From positions 124,001 through 188,000 of the forward strand of contig CAVXUX010000003.1 in assembly GCA_963765135.1 (NCBI GenBank): a stretch of 64,000 bases of DNA, written 5' to 3'. The position numbers and the translations under genes were made by a program. Under the pieces are notes generated by a model. That model saw nothing but the letters and a program-made list of their open reading frames with translations, had not been told where the DNA came from and made no database searches. Below, piece by piece: positions 1 through 7,858 of the stretch. The stretch's first letter is position 1. Each line of letters begins with the position of its first letter. The DNA is from JACVRW01 sp963765135 (GTDB taxonomy: Bacteria; Actinomycetota; Thermoleophilia; Solirubrobacterales; Thermoleophilaceae).

Positions 1-1
1 C

Positions 2-313
2 GTCGTGCCCGACGAGACGCTCCTGATCCAGAACCCGGTCGCGGTCGACAACGAGAGCGAGGATCCCGAGAAGGCCAAGGCGTTCGTTGACTTCCTCTAC
101 ACGCCTGAGGCGCAGGAGATCTTCGCGAGCAAGGGCTACCGCCCGGTCGTGGAGGGAACCAAGACCAGCGAGGACTTCCCGACGCCGGCGAAGCTCTTCG
201 AGATCACCAAGTTCGGAGGCTGGGGTGAGGTGAACGACACCTTCTTCGACCCGGAGAAGGGCGTCATCGCCGAGATCTTCAAATCCCAGGGGAAGAGCAC
301 TGCCTCCGGCTAG
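2..313 (+). CDS. cysP: Sulfate-binding protein of ABC importer, C-terminal part
   Basis: Only the last 103 or so codons are present; the gene starts before the window and its frame is open from the first bases. The tail has features of CysP/Sbp periplasmic-type sulfate or thiosulfate receptors: LLIQNPVAVD near the start, then a segment on adding residues to a final helix (KAKAFVDFLYTPEAQEIF) and a YRPV turn. It would be lipid-anchored or secreted and would deliver sulfate to the CysT-CysW permease. It is followed after 43 bases by cysT and then cysW and cysA on the same strand, which fixes the assignment. Sulfate versus thiosulfate cannot be separated from this fragment. Confidence 0.9.
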   Translation, partial: VVPDETLLIQNPVAVDNESEDPEKAKAFVDFLYTPEAQEIFASKGYRPVVEGTKTSEDFPTPAKLFEITKFGGWGEVNDTFFDPEKGVIAEIFKSQGKSTASG

Positions 314-356
314 CGAAGCAGCCGCCGCACCTCCTCCGGCGGCCCCGGCAGGCCGC

Positions 357-1154
357 GTGTCGAGGCTGTTCCCGGTCTCCGGGGACGTCCTCGGCCGTGG
401 CATTGCCATGGCGTACCTGAGCATCGTCGCGCTGATCCCGCTGGCCGCTGTGATCGCGAAGTCGATGGGCAGCGGGGCGGACTCCTTCTGGAGCGCCATC
501 ACCACCGACCAGGCGGTCGCCGCGCTCAAGTTGACGCTGATCGCCTCGGTGATCGTCGTGCTGATCAACGCCGTGTTCGGGACGCTGATCGCCTGGGTGC
601 TCGTGCGCGACGAGTTCCCCGGCAAGGGCATCGTCAACTCGCTGATCGACCTCCCGTTCGCGCTGCCGACGATCGTCGCCGGCCTCACGCTGCTGCTCTT
701 CTACGGGCCCGACAGCCCGGTGGGCATCGACCTCGCGTTCACGCGCGCCTCGGTGGTGGTCGCGCTGCTGTTCGTGACGCTCCCGTTCGTGGTGCGGGCG
801 GTGCAGCCGGTGCTGCTCGAACTGGACGTCGAGATGGAGCAGGCGGCCGAGTCGCTGGGCGCGAGCAAGGCGACCGTGTTCCGGCGCATCGTGCTGCCCA
901 ACCTCACCCCCGCGATCATCGCCGGGGCCGGGCTTGCCTTCGCGCGGGCCGTGGGCGAGTTCGGGTCGCTCGTCTTGATCACGGGCAACCTCCCGTTCAA
1001 GACCCAGGCCTCGTCGGTGCTGATCTTCTCCCTGGTCGAGAGCGACGCACCCGAGGCGGCGGCCGCCGTGTCGGTTGCGCTGCTCGTGATCGCGCTGGTC
1101 GTGCTGCTGTTCTTCGGCTGGCTCTCGAAGAGGGCGCTGCGCCATGAGGAGTAA
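357..1154 (+). CDS. cysT: Sulfate ABC transporter permease CysT
   Basis: 265 residues, normal for CysT/CysU. It shows six hydrophobic segments and the EAA loop that contacts the ATPase at about residues 160-180 (EQAAESLGASKATVFRRI). This is one half of the membrane channel of the sulfate/thiosulfate importer. The GTG at 357 is the first usable start after the upstream stop; an unusual upstream start cannot be excluded because the 43-base gap is open in this frame. It overlaps cysW by 11 bases, which suggests coupled translation. Confidence 0.93.
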   Translation: MSRLFPVSGDVLGRGIAMAYLSIVALIPLAAVIAKSMGSGADSFWSAITTDQAVAALKLTLIASVIVVLINAVFGTLIAWVLVRDEFPGKGIVNSLIDLPFALPTIVAGLTLLLFYGPDSPVGIDLAFTRASVVVALLFVTLPFVVRAVQPVLLELDVEMEQAAESLGASKATVFRRIVLPNLTPAIIAGAGLAFARAVGEFGSLVLITGNLPFKTQASSVLIFSLVESDAPEAAAAVSVALLVIALVVLLFFGWLSKRALRHEE

Positions 1155-1941
1155 GTACGCGCTGCGCTTCGTCGCGCTCGGCTACCTGGCGCTGCTGCTG
1201 GGGATCCCGGTGGCGCTCGTGTTCATCAACGCCTTCCAGGACGGGATCGGCGCGGCCTGGGACGCCGTCACCACGCCCGAGGCCCAGCACGCGTTCTGGC
1301 TCACGTTCATCATGGTGATCGTCGCGGTGCCGCTGAACACGATCTTCGGCGTGCTCTGCGCGCTGGCGGTCGTGCGCCAGCGCTTCCGCGGGCGGGCGCT
1401 GCTGAACGCGCTGGTCGACCTGCCGTTCGCCGTTTCGCCGGTTGTGGTGGGCCTCGCACTGCTGCTCGTCTACGGGCGCCGCGACGGCTGGATCGGCCCG
1501 TGGCTGGACGACCACGGCGTCCAGGTCATCTTCTCCACGCCGGGGATGATCCTCGCGACGATGTTCGTGTCCCTGCCGTTTGTCGTGCGCGAGGTGATCC
1601 CGGTGCTGCGCGAGATCGGCACCGAGCAGGAGCAGGCTGCCGCCACACTCGGCGCGAACAGGCTGCAGACCTTCTTCCGCGTGACGCTGCCGGCGATTCG
1701 CTGGGGCGTCGCCTACGGCGTCGTCCTGACCACCGCGCGGGCGCTCGGCGAGTTCGGCGCGGTGAGCGTCGTGTCGGGCAAGCTGTCGGGCCAGACCGAG
1801 ACCGCCACCCTGTTCGTCGAGAACCGTTACCAGCGCTTCGACGAGACCTCTGCATATGCTGCATCTGTCGTGTTGGCGCTGTTGGCCTTCGCCACCCTGC
1901 TCGCGATGAACCTGATCAAGCCCAAAGAGTCCCAGGGATGA
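1144..1941 (+). CDS. cysW: Sulfate ABC transporter permease CysW
   Basis: 265 residues, the partner of CysT in the heterodimeric channel. About six membrane segments are visible, with an EAA loop at about residues 160-180 (EQEQAAATLGANRLQTFF). The ATG at 1144 lies inside the end of cysT, and the stop overlaps the ATG of cysA in an ATGA, so cysT, cysW and cysA are probably translated as a coupled unit. The paralogous resemblance to CysT is the usual pattern for this family. Confidence 0.93.
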   Translation: MRSKYALRFVALGYLALLLGIPVALVFINAFQDGIGAAWDAVTTPEAQHAFWLTFIMVIVAVPLNTIFGVLCALAVVRQRFRGRALLNALVDLPFAVSPVVVGLALLLVYGRRDGWIGPWLDDHGVQVIFSTPGMILATMFVSLPFVVREVIPVLREIGTEQEQAAATLGANRLQTFFRVTLPAIRWGVAYGVVLTTARALGEFGAVSVVSGKLSGQTETATLFVENRYQRFDETSAYAASVVLALLAFATLLAMNLIKPKESQG

Positions 1942-2891
1942 GCATCGTCGTAGAGAACGTCTCGAAGAACTTCGGCGATTTCGTCGCACTCGACGACGTG
2001 TCGCTGAACGTGCGGGACGGCTCGCTGACCGCGCTGCTCGGCCCAAGCGGTGGCGGCAAGTCGACCCTGCTGCGCGTCATCGCGGGCCTCGAGCAGCCCG
2101 ACAGTGGGCGCGTGCTGATCGGGGGCGAGGACGCAACCCCCAAGCCGCCCCAGCGCCGTGACGTCGGGTTCGTCTTCCAGCACTACGCCGCGTTCAAGCA
2201 CATGACGGTGGCGAAGAACGTGGCGTTCGGGCTGACGATCCGCAAGCGGCCCAGGGACGAGATCGACGCGCGCGTGAAGGAGCTGCTCGAGCTCGTGCAC
2301 CTGGACGGCTTCGCGCATCGGTACCCGTCGCAGCTGTCCGGTGGCCAGCGCCAGCGCATGGCGCTCGCCCGGGCGCTGGCCGTGCAGCCGCGCGTGCTGC
2401 TGCTGGACGAGCCGTTCGGGGCGCTCGACGCGACCGTGCGCAAGGAGCTGCGCGCCTGGCTGCGCCGCCTCCACGACGAGGTGCACGTGACCACCGTGTT
2501 CGTCACGCACGACCAGGAGGAGGCGATGGAGGTCGCCGAGCAGATCGTCGTGCTCAACCACGGCGACATCGAGCAGGTGGGCACGCCGCGCGACCTCTAC
2601 GAGAAGCCGGCGAACGAGTTCGTAATGCGCTTCGTGGGCCCGGTCAGCGAGCTGTCCGGGCGCTGGATCCGCCCGCACGACGTGGAGATCCTGACCGAGC
2701 CGACCGAGGGCGCCTCGGAGGCCCAGGTCGACCGGATCGTCCATCTCGGCTTCGAGGTGCGCGTGGAGCTGTCGCTCGGCGACGGCGACTCGACCTGGGC
2801 TCAGACGACCCGCACGCGCCTCGAGGAGCTCGAGCTGTCCGAGGGCCAGATCGTCTGGCTCCGCCTCGAGAGCGAGCCGGTCAGCGTCTAG
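1938..2891 (+). CDS. cysA: Sulfate ABC transporter ATP-binding protein CysA
   Basis: 317 residues. Walker A GPSGGGKST is at 35-43, the signature LSGGQ at 133-137, Walker B VLLLDEP at 153-159 and the switch histidine at about 191. The Q-loop context QHYAAFKHMTV is typical of CysA. The C-terminal regulatory part after residue 230 is somewhat shorter than in enterobacterial CysA (about 350 residues) but still carries a TOBE-like segment. It energises sulfate import. The start ATG overlaps the cysW stop. The 3' end overlaps the convergent Rrf2 gene by 11 bases. Confidence 0.94.
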   Translation: MSIVVENVSKNFGDFVALDDVSLNVRDGSLTALLGPSGGGKSTLLRVIAGLEQPDSGRVLIGGEDATPKPPQRRDVGFVFQHYAAFKHMTVAKNVAFGLTIRKRPRDEIDARVKELLELVHLDGFAHRYPSQLSGGQRQRMALARALAVQPRVLLLDEPFGALDATVRKELRAWLRRLHDEVHVTTVFVTHDQEEAMEVAEQIVVLNHGDIEQVGTPRDLYEKPANEFVMRFVGPVSELSGRWIRPHDVEILTEPTEGASEAQVDRIVHLGFEVRVELSLGDGDSTWAQTTRTRLEELELSEGQIVWLRLESEPVSV

Positions 2892-3345
2892 ACCAGGCGT
2901 CCGGCGGCTCGGTCAGACGCTTCACGCGTTGCGGCAGGCGGCCTTCCACGACCTCGGTCAGCGTGATGTCGTCGAGCACGCTGCGCAGGCTGGCGCGGAC
3001 CGCGACCCATACGGTCTGGAGGTTCTCGGCGGCGCCCGCGTAGCTGACCGACTCGGGCGGCTCGCCGCGCACGCTGGCCAGCGGTCCCTCGACCGCGCGG
3101 ATGACCTCTCCCACCGTGATGTCGGCGGGATTGCGCGCCAGGCGGTAGCCGCCCTCGGCGCCGCGCTGGGCGTGGACGATGCCCGCGTGGCGCAGGTCGA
3201 TCAGGATGTTCTCGAGGAACTTGAGCGGGATGCCCTGCGCCTGGGCAATGCGCTCGCCCTTGGTCAGGCCCTCCTCCACGGTGGCGAGCTCGAGCACCGC
3301 TCGCACCGCGTAATCCGCCTTCGCAGTGACCTTCACGGCATGCAT
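2881..3345 (-). CDS. Rrf2-family transcriptional regulator, cysteine-free
   Basis: 154 residues from the ATG at 3345 (MHAVKVTAKADYAVRAV). The N-terminal winged helix has the family features: ADYAVRAVLEL, then GIPLKFLENIL as recognition region and GGYRLARNP as wing. IscR/NsrR/RirA members carry three cysteines for an Fe-S cluster in the middle; none is present here, and the protein contains no cysteine at all. Cluster-free Rrf2 proteins such as CymR of Bacillus act in sulfur metabolism, so control of the adjacent cys operon is a reasonable inference. It is convergent with cysA and divergent from the methyltransferase with only 20 bases between them. Confidence 0.9.
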   Translation of the reverse strand: MHAVKVTAKADYAVRAVLELATVEEGLTKGERIAQAQGIPLKFLENILIDLRHAGIVHAQRGAEGGYRLARNPADITVGEVIRAVEGPLASVRGEPPESVSYAGAAENLQTVWVAVRASLRSVLDDITLTEVVEGRLPQRVKRLTEPPDAWSRR

Positions 3346-3365
3346 TGTGCTGGACTGTGCCGACG

Positions 3366-4172
3366 ATGAGCGACGTCGAGGATCTGAAGGAGCGCCAGTC
3401 CCGGGTCTGGGGCCTCGGCGACTACGCGGTGCTCGCGCGCAGGTTCGAGCCGGCGGCGACGGCGCTGTCTGACGCCTGCGCCGTCTCGGCCGGCCAGGAA
3501 GTCCTGGACGTGGGCGCAGGGACTGGCAACTTCGCAATCGCCTGCGCGCGCGAGGGCGCCAGCGTGGTTGCCTGTGACCTGGCCCCGGGCATGGTCGAGC
3601 GGGGCCAGGCGCGGACCGAGGAGGAGGGATTCGACGTCGAGTGGTTGCAGGCGGACGTCGAGGACCTGCCGTTCGAGGACGCCCGCTTCGACTGCGTCGG
3701 CTCGGCGTTCGGCGCGTTCATCGCCCCGCGTCCCGAGGTGGCGGCGGCCGAGATGTTCCGGGTCGTGCGCCCGGGCAACACCGTCGGGCTGACGGTCTGG
3801 ACTGCCGATGGCTTCTTCGGTGACCTGAGCGCGCTCGGCCAGCGCTTCAACCCCACGCCGGCGGGGCTCGCCCGGCCCCAGGAGTGGGGCGACGAGGCGA
3901 CCGCGCGCGCCCGCCTCGAACCGCTCGCGTCGCACGTGGAGATCGAGAGCGGCACGATCACGTTCACCGGTGACTCGCCGGAGGCGCTGGCTGCCGAGAT
4001 GGTCGACAGCTCCCCGCCCTACGCCGCGGCCCGGGAGGGACTCCCGCCCGAGCAGTACGAGGAGCTGATCCGCGACACGGTGGACCTCATGCGGAGATGG
4101 GGAACCGACGACGAGGGCGGCGTGCGGGTCGAGTCGGAGTACCTGATCATCGTCGCGCGCAAGCGCGGCTAG
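3366..4172 (+). CDS. Class I SAM-dependent methyltransferase
   Basis: 268 residues from the ATG at 3366; an upstream GTG at 3345 would overlap the Rrf2 start and adds no conserved residues. Motif I LDVGAGTGNF is at 47-56 and an acidic residue ends strand 2 (VVACDLAPGM). The UbiE/Methyltransf_11-like pattern DVEDLPFEDARFD follows. The substrate is unknown. It lies head-to-head with the Rrf2 regulator and is followed by truA with no real gap. Confidence 0.85.
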   Translation: MSDVEDLKERQSRVWGLGDYAVLARRFEPAATALSDACAVSAGQEVLDVGAGTGNFAIACAREGASVVACDLAPGMVERGQARTEEEGFDVEWLQADVEDLPFEDARFDCVGSAFGAFIAPRPEVAAAEMFRVVRPGNTVGLTVWTADGFFGDLSALGQRFNPTPAGLARPQEWGDEATARARLEPLASHVEIESGTITFTGDSPEALAAEMVDSSPPYAAAREGLPPEQYEELIRDTVDLMRRWGTDDEGGVRVESEYLIIVARKRG

Positions 4173-4176
4173 GGCG

Positions 4177-4884
4177 CTGACCGCCAGGCTGCTGCTCGAG
4201 TACGACGGCTCGGACTTCGCGGGCTGGGCGCGCCAGCCGGGCCGGCGCACCGTGCAGGGCGTGCTCGAGGAGGCGCTCGCAACGGCGCTGCGGCGCCAGG
4301 TGGAGCTGACCGTCGCCGGCCGCACGGACCGCGGTGTGCACGCGCGCGGGCAGGTGGCGAGCCATGCCGGCGACCCGGCGCCGCGGCGGTCGCTCAACGG
4401 TCTGCTGCCGGACGACCTGGCGGTCATCGAGAGCGAGTCCGCCGCGGATGGGTTCGACGCCCGCCGGGACGCCCGCAGCCGCACCTACCGCTACCGCCTG
4501 CTGCGACGGTCGGCGCCGAGCCCGTTCGAGCACGGGCGGGCGCTCTGGTGGCCGCGGCCGCTCGACCGCGAGGCGCTCGCCGCCTGCGCCGCGGCGCTGC
4601 CCGGCGTGCACGACTTCACGGCCTTCACGCCGACCGAGACCGATCACGTGCGCTTCGAGCGGCGCGTGCTGAGGGCCGAGTGGATCGACGAGAGCGATGA
4701 CGTGCTCGCGTTCGTCATCGAGGCCGACGCGTTCATGCGCAACATGGTGCGCGTGCTCGTCGGAACGATGCTCGGGGGCGCTGACCCGACCGCCTTCGCG
4801 CGGCTGCTCGAGGGCCGGCCGCGCAGCGAGGCGGGGGCGACCGCGCCTCCCCACGGGCTTTACCTGGAGTCCGTCTCCTACTGA
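4177..4884 (+). CDS. truA: tRNA pseudouridine(38-40) synthase TruA
   Basis: The enzyme isomerises uridines 38-40 of the tRNA anticodon arm. The catalytic aspartate lies in GRTDRGVHARGQV (D51 when counted from 4177). The conserved N-terminal strand LLLEYDGSDFAGWARQP is encoded upstream of the first canonical start (GTG 4252) and is essential to the fold. No ATG, GTG or TTG exists in this frame between the stop at 4144-4146 and 4252. A CTG at 4177, giving (M)TARLLLEYDG, is therefore the best start, four bases after the methyltransferase stop. From there the protein is 235 residues, normal for TruA. A sequencing error in the start codon is the alternative. Confidence 0.88.
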   Translation: MTARLLLEYDGSDFAGWARQPGRRTVQGVLEEALATALRRQVELTVAGRTDRGVHARGQVASHAGDPAPRRSLNGLLPDDLAVIESESAADGFDARRDARSRTYRYRLLRRSAPSPFEHGRALWWPRPLDREALAACAAALPGVHDFTAFTPTETDHVRFERRVLRAEWIDESDDVLAFVIEADAFMRNMVRVLVGTMLGGADPTAFARLLEGRPRSEAGATAPPHGLYLESVSY

Positions 4885-4920
4885 GTAACCTGAGGAGCCG
4901 GCATAGCCGGCTCCGGTTAC
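4885..4920. other. Long interrupted inverted repeat after truA
   Basis: GTAACC, a TGA bulge, GGAGCCGGC, loop ATA, GCCGGCTCC, GGTTAC: a 15-bp stem interrupted by one 3-base bulge, starting directly after the truA stop. It is the first of three hairpins packed between truA and surE. It could be a transcription barrier or an RNA processing site. Confidence 0.75.
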
Positions 4921-4941
4921 GGCGCCTGGAAGGCGCCTTTT
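4921..4941 (+). terminator. Rho-independent terminator-like hairpin
   Basis: GGCGCC, loop TGGAA, GGCGCC, then TTTT. The stem is only 6 bp but all G/C and is followed by a short T run, placed 36 bases after truA and 40 bases before surE. It is the most terminator-like of the three hairpins here. Confidence 0.6.
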
Positions 4942-4949
4942 CCATCAGA

Positions 4950-4972
4950 CCTGCGGGCGGGACGCCCGCAGG
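4950..4972. other. Perfect 10-bp hairpin before surE
   Basis: CCTGCGGGCG, loop GGA, CGCCCGCAGG is a perfect 10-bp stem with a 3-base loop, ending 10 bases before the TTG start of surE. It would lie in the 5' leader of surE if transcription starts upstream, where it could block the ribosome site, or it could act as a further terminator. Confidence 0.65.
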
Positions 4973-4982
4973 GGGTATTCAT

Positions 4983-5804
4983 TTGAAGGTTCTGCTGACC
5001 AACGACGACGGCATCACCGCCACCGGGCTGAACACCCTCCGCCACGCCCTGCTGGGCGTGGACGGCATCCAGCTCGCCGTCATCGCGCCCGACTCGAACC
5101 GCTCCGCCACGGCGCGCAGCATCACCTTCCAGCAGCCGCTGTGGGTCGAGGAGGTCGAGTTCGGCGACGGCACCAGCGGCTTCGCCACCGACGGCACCCC
5201 GGTGGACTGCGTGCGGCTGGCCGCCCTCGGGCTGCTCGAGTTCGAGCCCGAGCTGATCGTGTCGGGCGTCAACCACGGCGCCAACCTGGGCGACGACATC
5301 ACCTACTCGGGGACGGTGGCCGCCGCGCTCGAGGGCATCATGCTGGGCCTGCCCGCGATCGCGGTCTCCCAGCAGGCCGACCACGGCGCGCTCGACTTCC
5401 GCGCCGGGCGCGCCTGGCAGCGCGAGCACTTCGAGCAGGCCGCTGCGTTCACCGCGAGGATCGTCGACGAGCTGGCCGACGTCCCGATGCCGACGGGCAC
5501 GCTGCTCAACGTCAACGTGCCGTTCGGCGAGGTGCGCGGGGCGACCGCCTGCCGGCTCGGCAAGCGCGTGTACAACGACCGCCTGGAGCTGACCGAGGAG
5601 GAGGAGGGCGGGCGCCGGCGCTTCCGGATGTACGGCGACATGCCGAGCCACGAGACCGAGGAGGGCACGGACTTCGCCGCGATCTCAGACGGCTGCATCG
5701 CCGTCACCCCGCTCCACTTCGACCTCACCGACCAGGCCGGCGTGGCGGAGCTCGCCGGCTTCGACCTCGACGCCCTGCTGAAGCCCGCGGCGCGGAAAGT
5801 GTGA
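4983..5804 (+). CDS. surE: 5'-nucleotidase SurE
   Basis: 273 residues, TTG start at 4983 giving (M)KVLLTNDDG. The metal-binding residues are D8/D9 of the NDDG motif and the asparagine of SGVNHGANLGDD (about residue 97). Serine 41 of NRSA matches the family. SurE dephosphorylates nucleoside monophosphates and polyphosphate and acts in stress survival. Its stop overlaps the ligA GTG in GTGA, so the two are co-translated. The hairpins upstream separate it from truA. Confidence 0.93.
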   Translation: MKVLLTNDDGITATGLNTLRHALLGVDGIQLAVIAPDSNRSATARSITFQQPLWVEEVEFGDGTSGFATDGTPVDCVRLAALGLLEFEPELIVSGVNHGANLGDDITYSGTVAAALEGIMLGLPAIAVSQQADHGALDFRAGRAWQREHFEQAAAFTARIVDELADVPMPTGTLLNVNVPFGEVRGATACRLGKRVYNDRLELTEEEEGGRRRFRMYGDMPSHETEEGTDFAAISDGCIAVTPLHFDLTDQAGVAELAGFDLDALLKPAARKV

Positions 5805-7858
5805 GCGCGACCGCCGAAGACAGAGCGGCCGAGCTGCGGCGGACGCTCGACCGCCACAACCACCGCTACTACGTCCTCGACGACCCCGAGGTCTCGGATT
5901 CCGAGTACGACGCGCTGCTGAACGAGCTGCGCGACCTGGAGGCCGAGCACCCCGACCTGCGCACGCCCGACTCGCCAACCCAGCGGGTTGGCGCCGAGCC
6001 GCTCGACAAGTTCGAGCAGGTGCCCCACCTCCAGCCGATGCTGTCGCTCGCCAACGCGCGCAACGAGGAGGAGATGACCGCGTGGGTGCTGCGCTCGGAG
6101 CGCTACCTGGCGCGCCAGGGCGTGGAGATGGGCGACGTGCGCTTCGTGACCGAGCCCAAGGTCGACGGGCTCGCGATCTCGCTGGTCTACGAGGACGGCG
6201 TGCTGGTGCGCGGGGCCACCCGCGGGAACGGCGAGATCGGCGAGGAGGTGACCCAGAACCTGCGCACGATCAAGGCGATCCCGCTGCGCATCGAGGGCGC
6301 CCCGCCGCTGCTGGAGGTGCGCGGCGAGATCTACCTGCCGCTGGCCGCCTTCGCCCGGCTCAACGAGCAGCGCGCCGAGGCCGGCGAGCCGACCTACGCC
6401 AACCCGCGCAACACGGCCGCCGGGTCGATCCGGCAGCTCGACCCCCAGCTCGCCGCGTCGCGGCCGCTGTCGATCTGGTGCTACAGCGTCGGCGCGCTGG
6501 AGGGCCTGTCGTTCGACACCCACTGGGAGTCGCTCGAGTGGCTGCGCGATCACGGGTTCAAGGTCCACCGCGACGTCGAGATCCACGACACCGTCGACGA
6601 GGTGGTGGCCGCCTGCCGCGCGTGGGAGGAGCGCCGCGACCGCCTCGACTTCGAGATCGACGGCGTGGTGGTGAAGGTCGACGATCTCGACCTGCAGCGC
6701 CAGCTCGGGGTGGTCGGCCGCGAGCCGCGCGGGGCGATCGCCTGGAAGTTCCCGCCCACGACGGCGACGACGCTGCTCAACGGCGTGGCCTGGAACGTTG
6801 GCCGGACCGGGCACATGGTGCCGTTCGCGATGCTCGAGCCGGTGCAGGTGTCGGGGGTCACGGTGAAGCTGGCCACGCTGCACAACGAGGAGGATCTGCG
6901 CCGCAAGGACGTGCGCGAGGGCGACGAGGTGATCGTGATGCGGGCGGGCGACGTGATCCCCCAGGTCGTCTCGCCTACAGCCAAGGCGCAGAAGCGCAAG
7001 GGCCGCAGCAAGCCGATGGAGCCGCCGTCGAAGTGCCCGGCCTGCGGCACGCCGACCGTCAAGCCGGAGGGCGGGGTGTGGACGATCTGCCCCAACCGCA
7101 CCGGCTGCCCGGGACAGGTCTTCCAGGCCGTCAAGCACTTCGTCGGCGCGATGGACATCGACGGCCTGGGCGAGGAGAACGTGCGCCGGTTCCTCACCGA
7201 GGGGCTGATCGAGACCATGGCCGACCTCTACGACCTGAGCGTCGAGCGGCTGGCCGAGCTGGAGGGCTTCGCCGAGATCTCGGCGCGCAACCTCGTCGAG
7301 GCGATCGAGGGGTCCAAGCGGCAGCCCTTCCACCTGGTGCTGTACGCGCTCGGCATCCCCGGCATCGGCTACGTGAACGCGCGCAACCTGGCGCGCAGTT
7401 TGCGCTCGGTGGACGCGCTGCTGGAGGCGTCCGAGGAGCAGCTGGCCGAGGTCGAGGGGGTGGGGCCGATCATGGCCAAGACGGTCACCGAGACGCTCGC
7501 CGAGGAACGCACGCGCGAGCTGATCGAACGCCTGCGCGGCTACGGGCTGCACATGGAGGAGGAGGGCGCGGCGCCGCCGGCCGAGGGCCCGCTGGTGGGC
7601 AGGACGCTGGTCCTGACGGGCACGCTGCCGAACCTGACGCGCCCCGAGGCCACGGCCCGCATCGAGGCGGCCGGCGGCAAGGTGACCGGCTCGGTGTCGA
7701 AGAAGACCGACTACCTGGTCGCCGGCGCCGACCCCGGCACCAAGTTGACCAAGGCGCAGGACCTGGGGACCGAGGTGCTCGACGAGGACGGGTTGCTGGC
7801 GCTGCTGCCCGCCGATGCGCCGGAGCCCGCCGAGGTGCCGCCGCGCCGGCGGCGCTAG
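5801..7858 (+). CDS. ligA: NAD-dependent DNA ligase LigA
   Basis: 685 residues, the usual length. In order: the Ia domain (HNHRYYVLDDPEVSDSEYD), the adenylation site KVDG with lysine 120, an OB fold, a four-cysteine zinc site beginning at residue 412 (CPACGTP and then two further cysteines before CPGQ), helix-hairpin-helix repeats (GIPGIGYVNARNL), and a BRCT domain over roughly 600-675. It seals nicks during replication and repair and should be essential. The GTG start overlaps the surE stop. Its stop shares CTAG with the convergent carboxypeptidase gene. Confidence 0.96.
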   Translation: MSATAEDRAAELRRTLDRHNHRYYVLDDPEVSDSEYDALLNELRDLEAEHPDLRTPDSPTQRVGAEPLDKFEQVPHLQPMLSLANARNEEEMTAWVLRSERYLARQGVEMGDVRFVTEPKVDGLAISLVYEDGVLVRGATRGNGEIGEEVTQNLRTIKAIPLRIEGAPPLLEVRGEIYLPLAAFARLNEQRAEAGEPTYANPRNTAAGSIRQLDPQLAASRPLSIWCYSVGALEGLSFDTHWESLEWLRDHGFKVHRDVEIHDTVDEVVAACRAWEERRDRLDFEIDGVVVKVDDLDLQRQLGVVGREPRGAIAWKFPPTTATTLLNGVAWNVGRTGHMVPFAMLEPVQVSGVTVKLATLHNEEDLRRKDVREGDEVIVMRAGDVIPQVVSPTAKAQKRKGRSKPMEPPSKCPACGTPTVKPEGGVWTICPNRTGCPGQVFQAVKHFVGAMDIDGLGEENVRRFLTEGLIETMADLYDLSVERLAELEGFAEISARNLVEAIEGSKRQPFHLVLYALGIPGIGYVNARNLARSLRSVDALLEASEEQLAEVEGVGPIMAKTVTETLAEERTRELIERLRGYGLHMEEEGAAPPAEGPLVGRTLVLTGTLPNLTRPEATARIEAAGGKVTGSVSKKTDYLVAGADPGTKLTKAQDLGTEVLDEDGLLALLPADAPEPAEVPPRRRR

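Noticed and set aside
4921..4937. Possible riboswitch in the truA-surE gap
   Set aside because: The three hairpins lack any known riboswitch core and the interval is too short for one.
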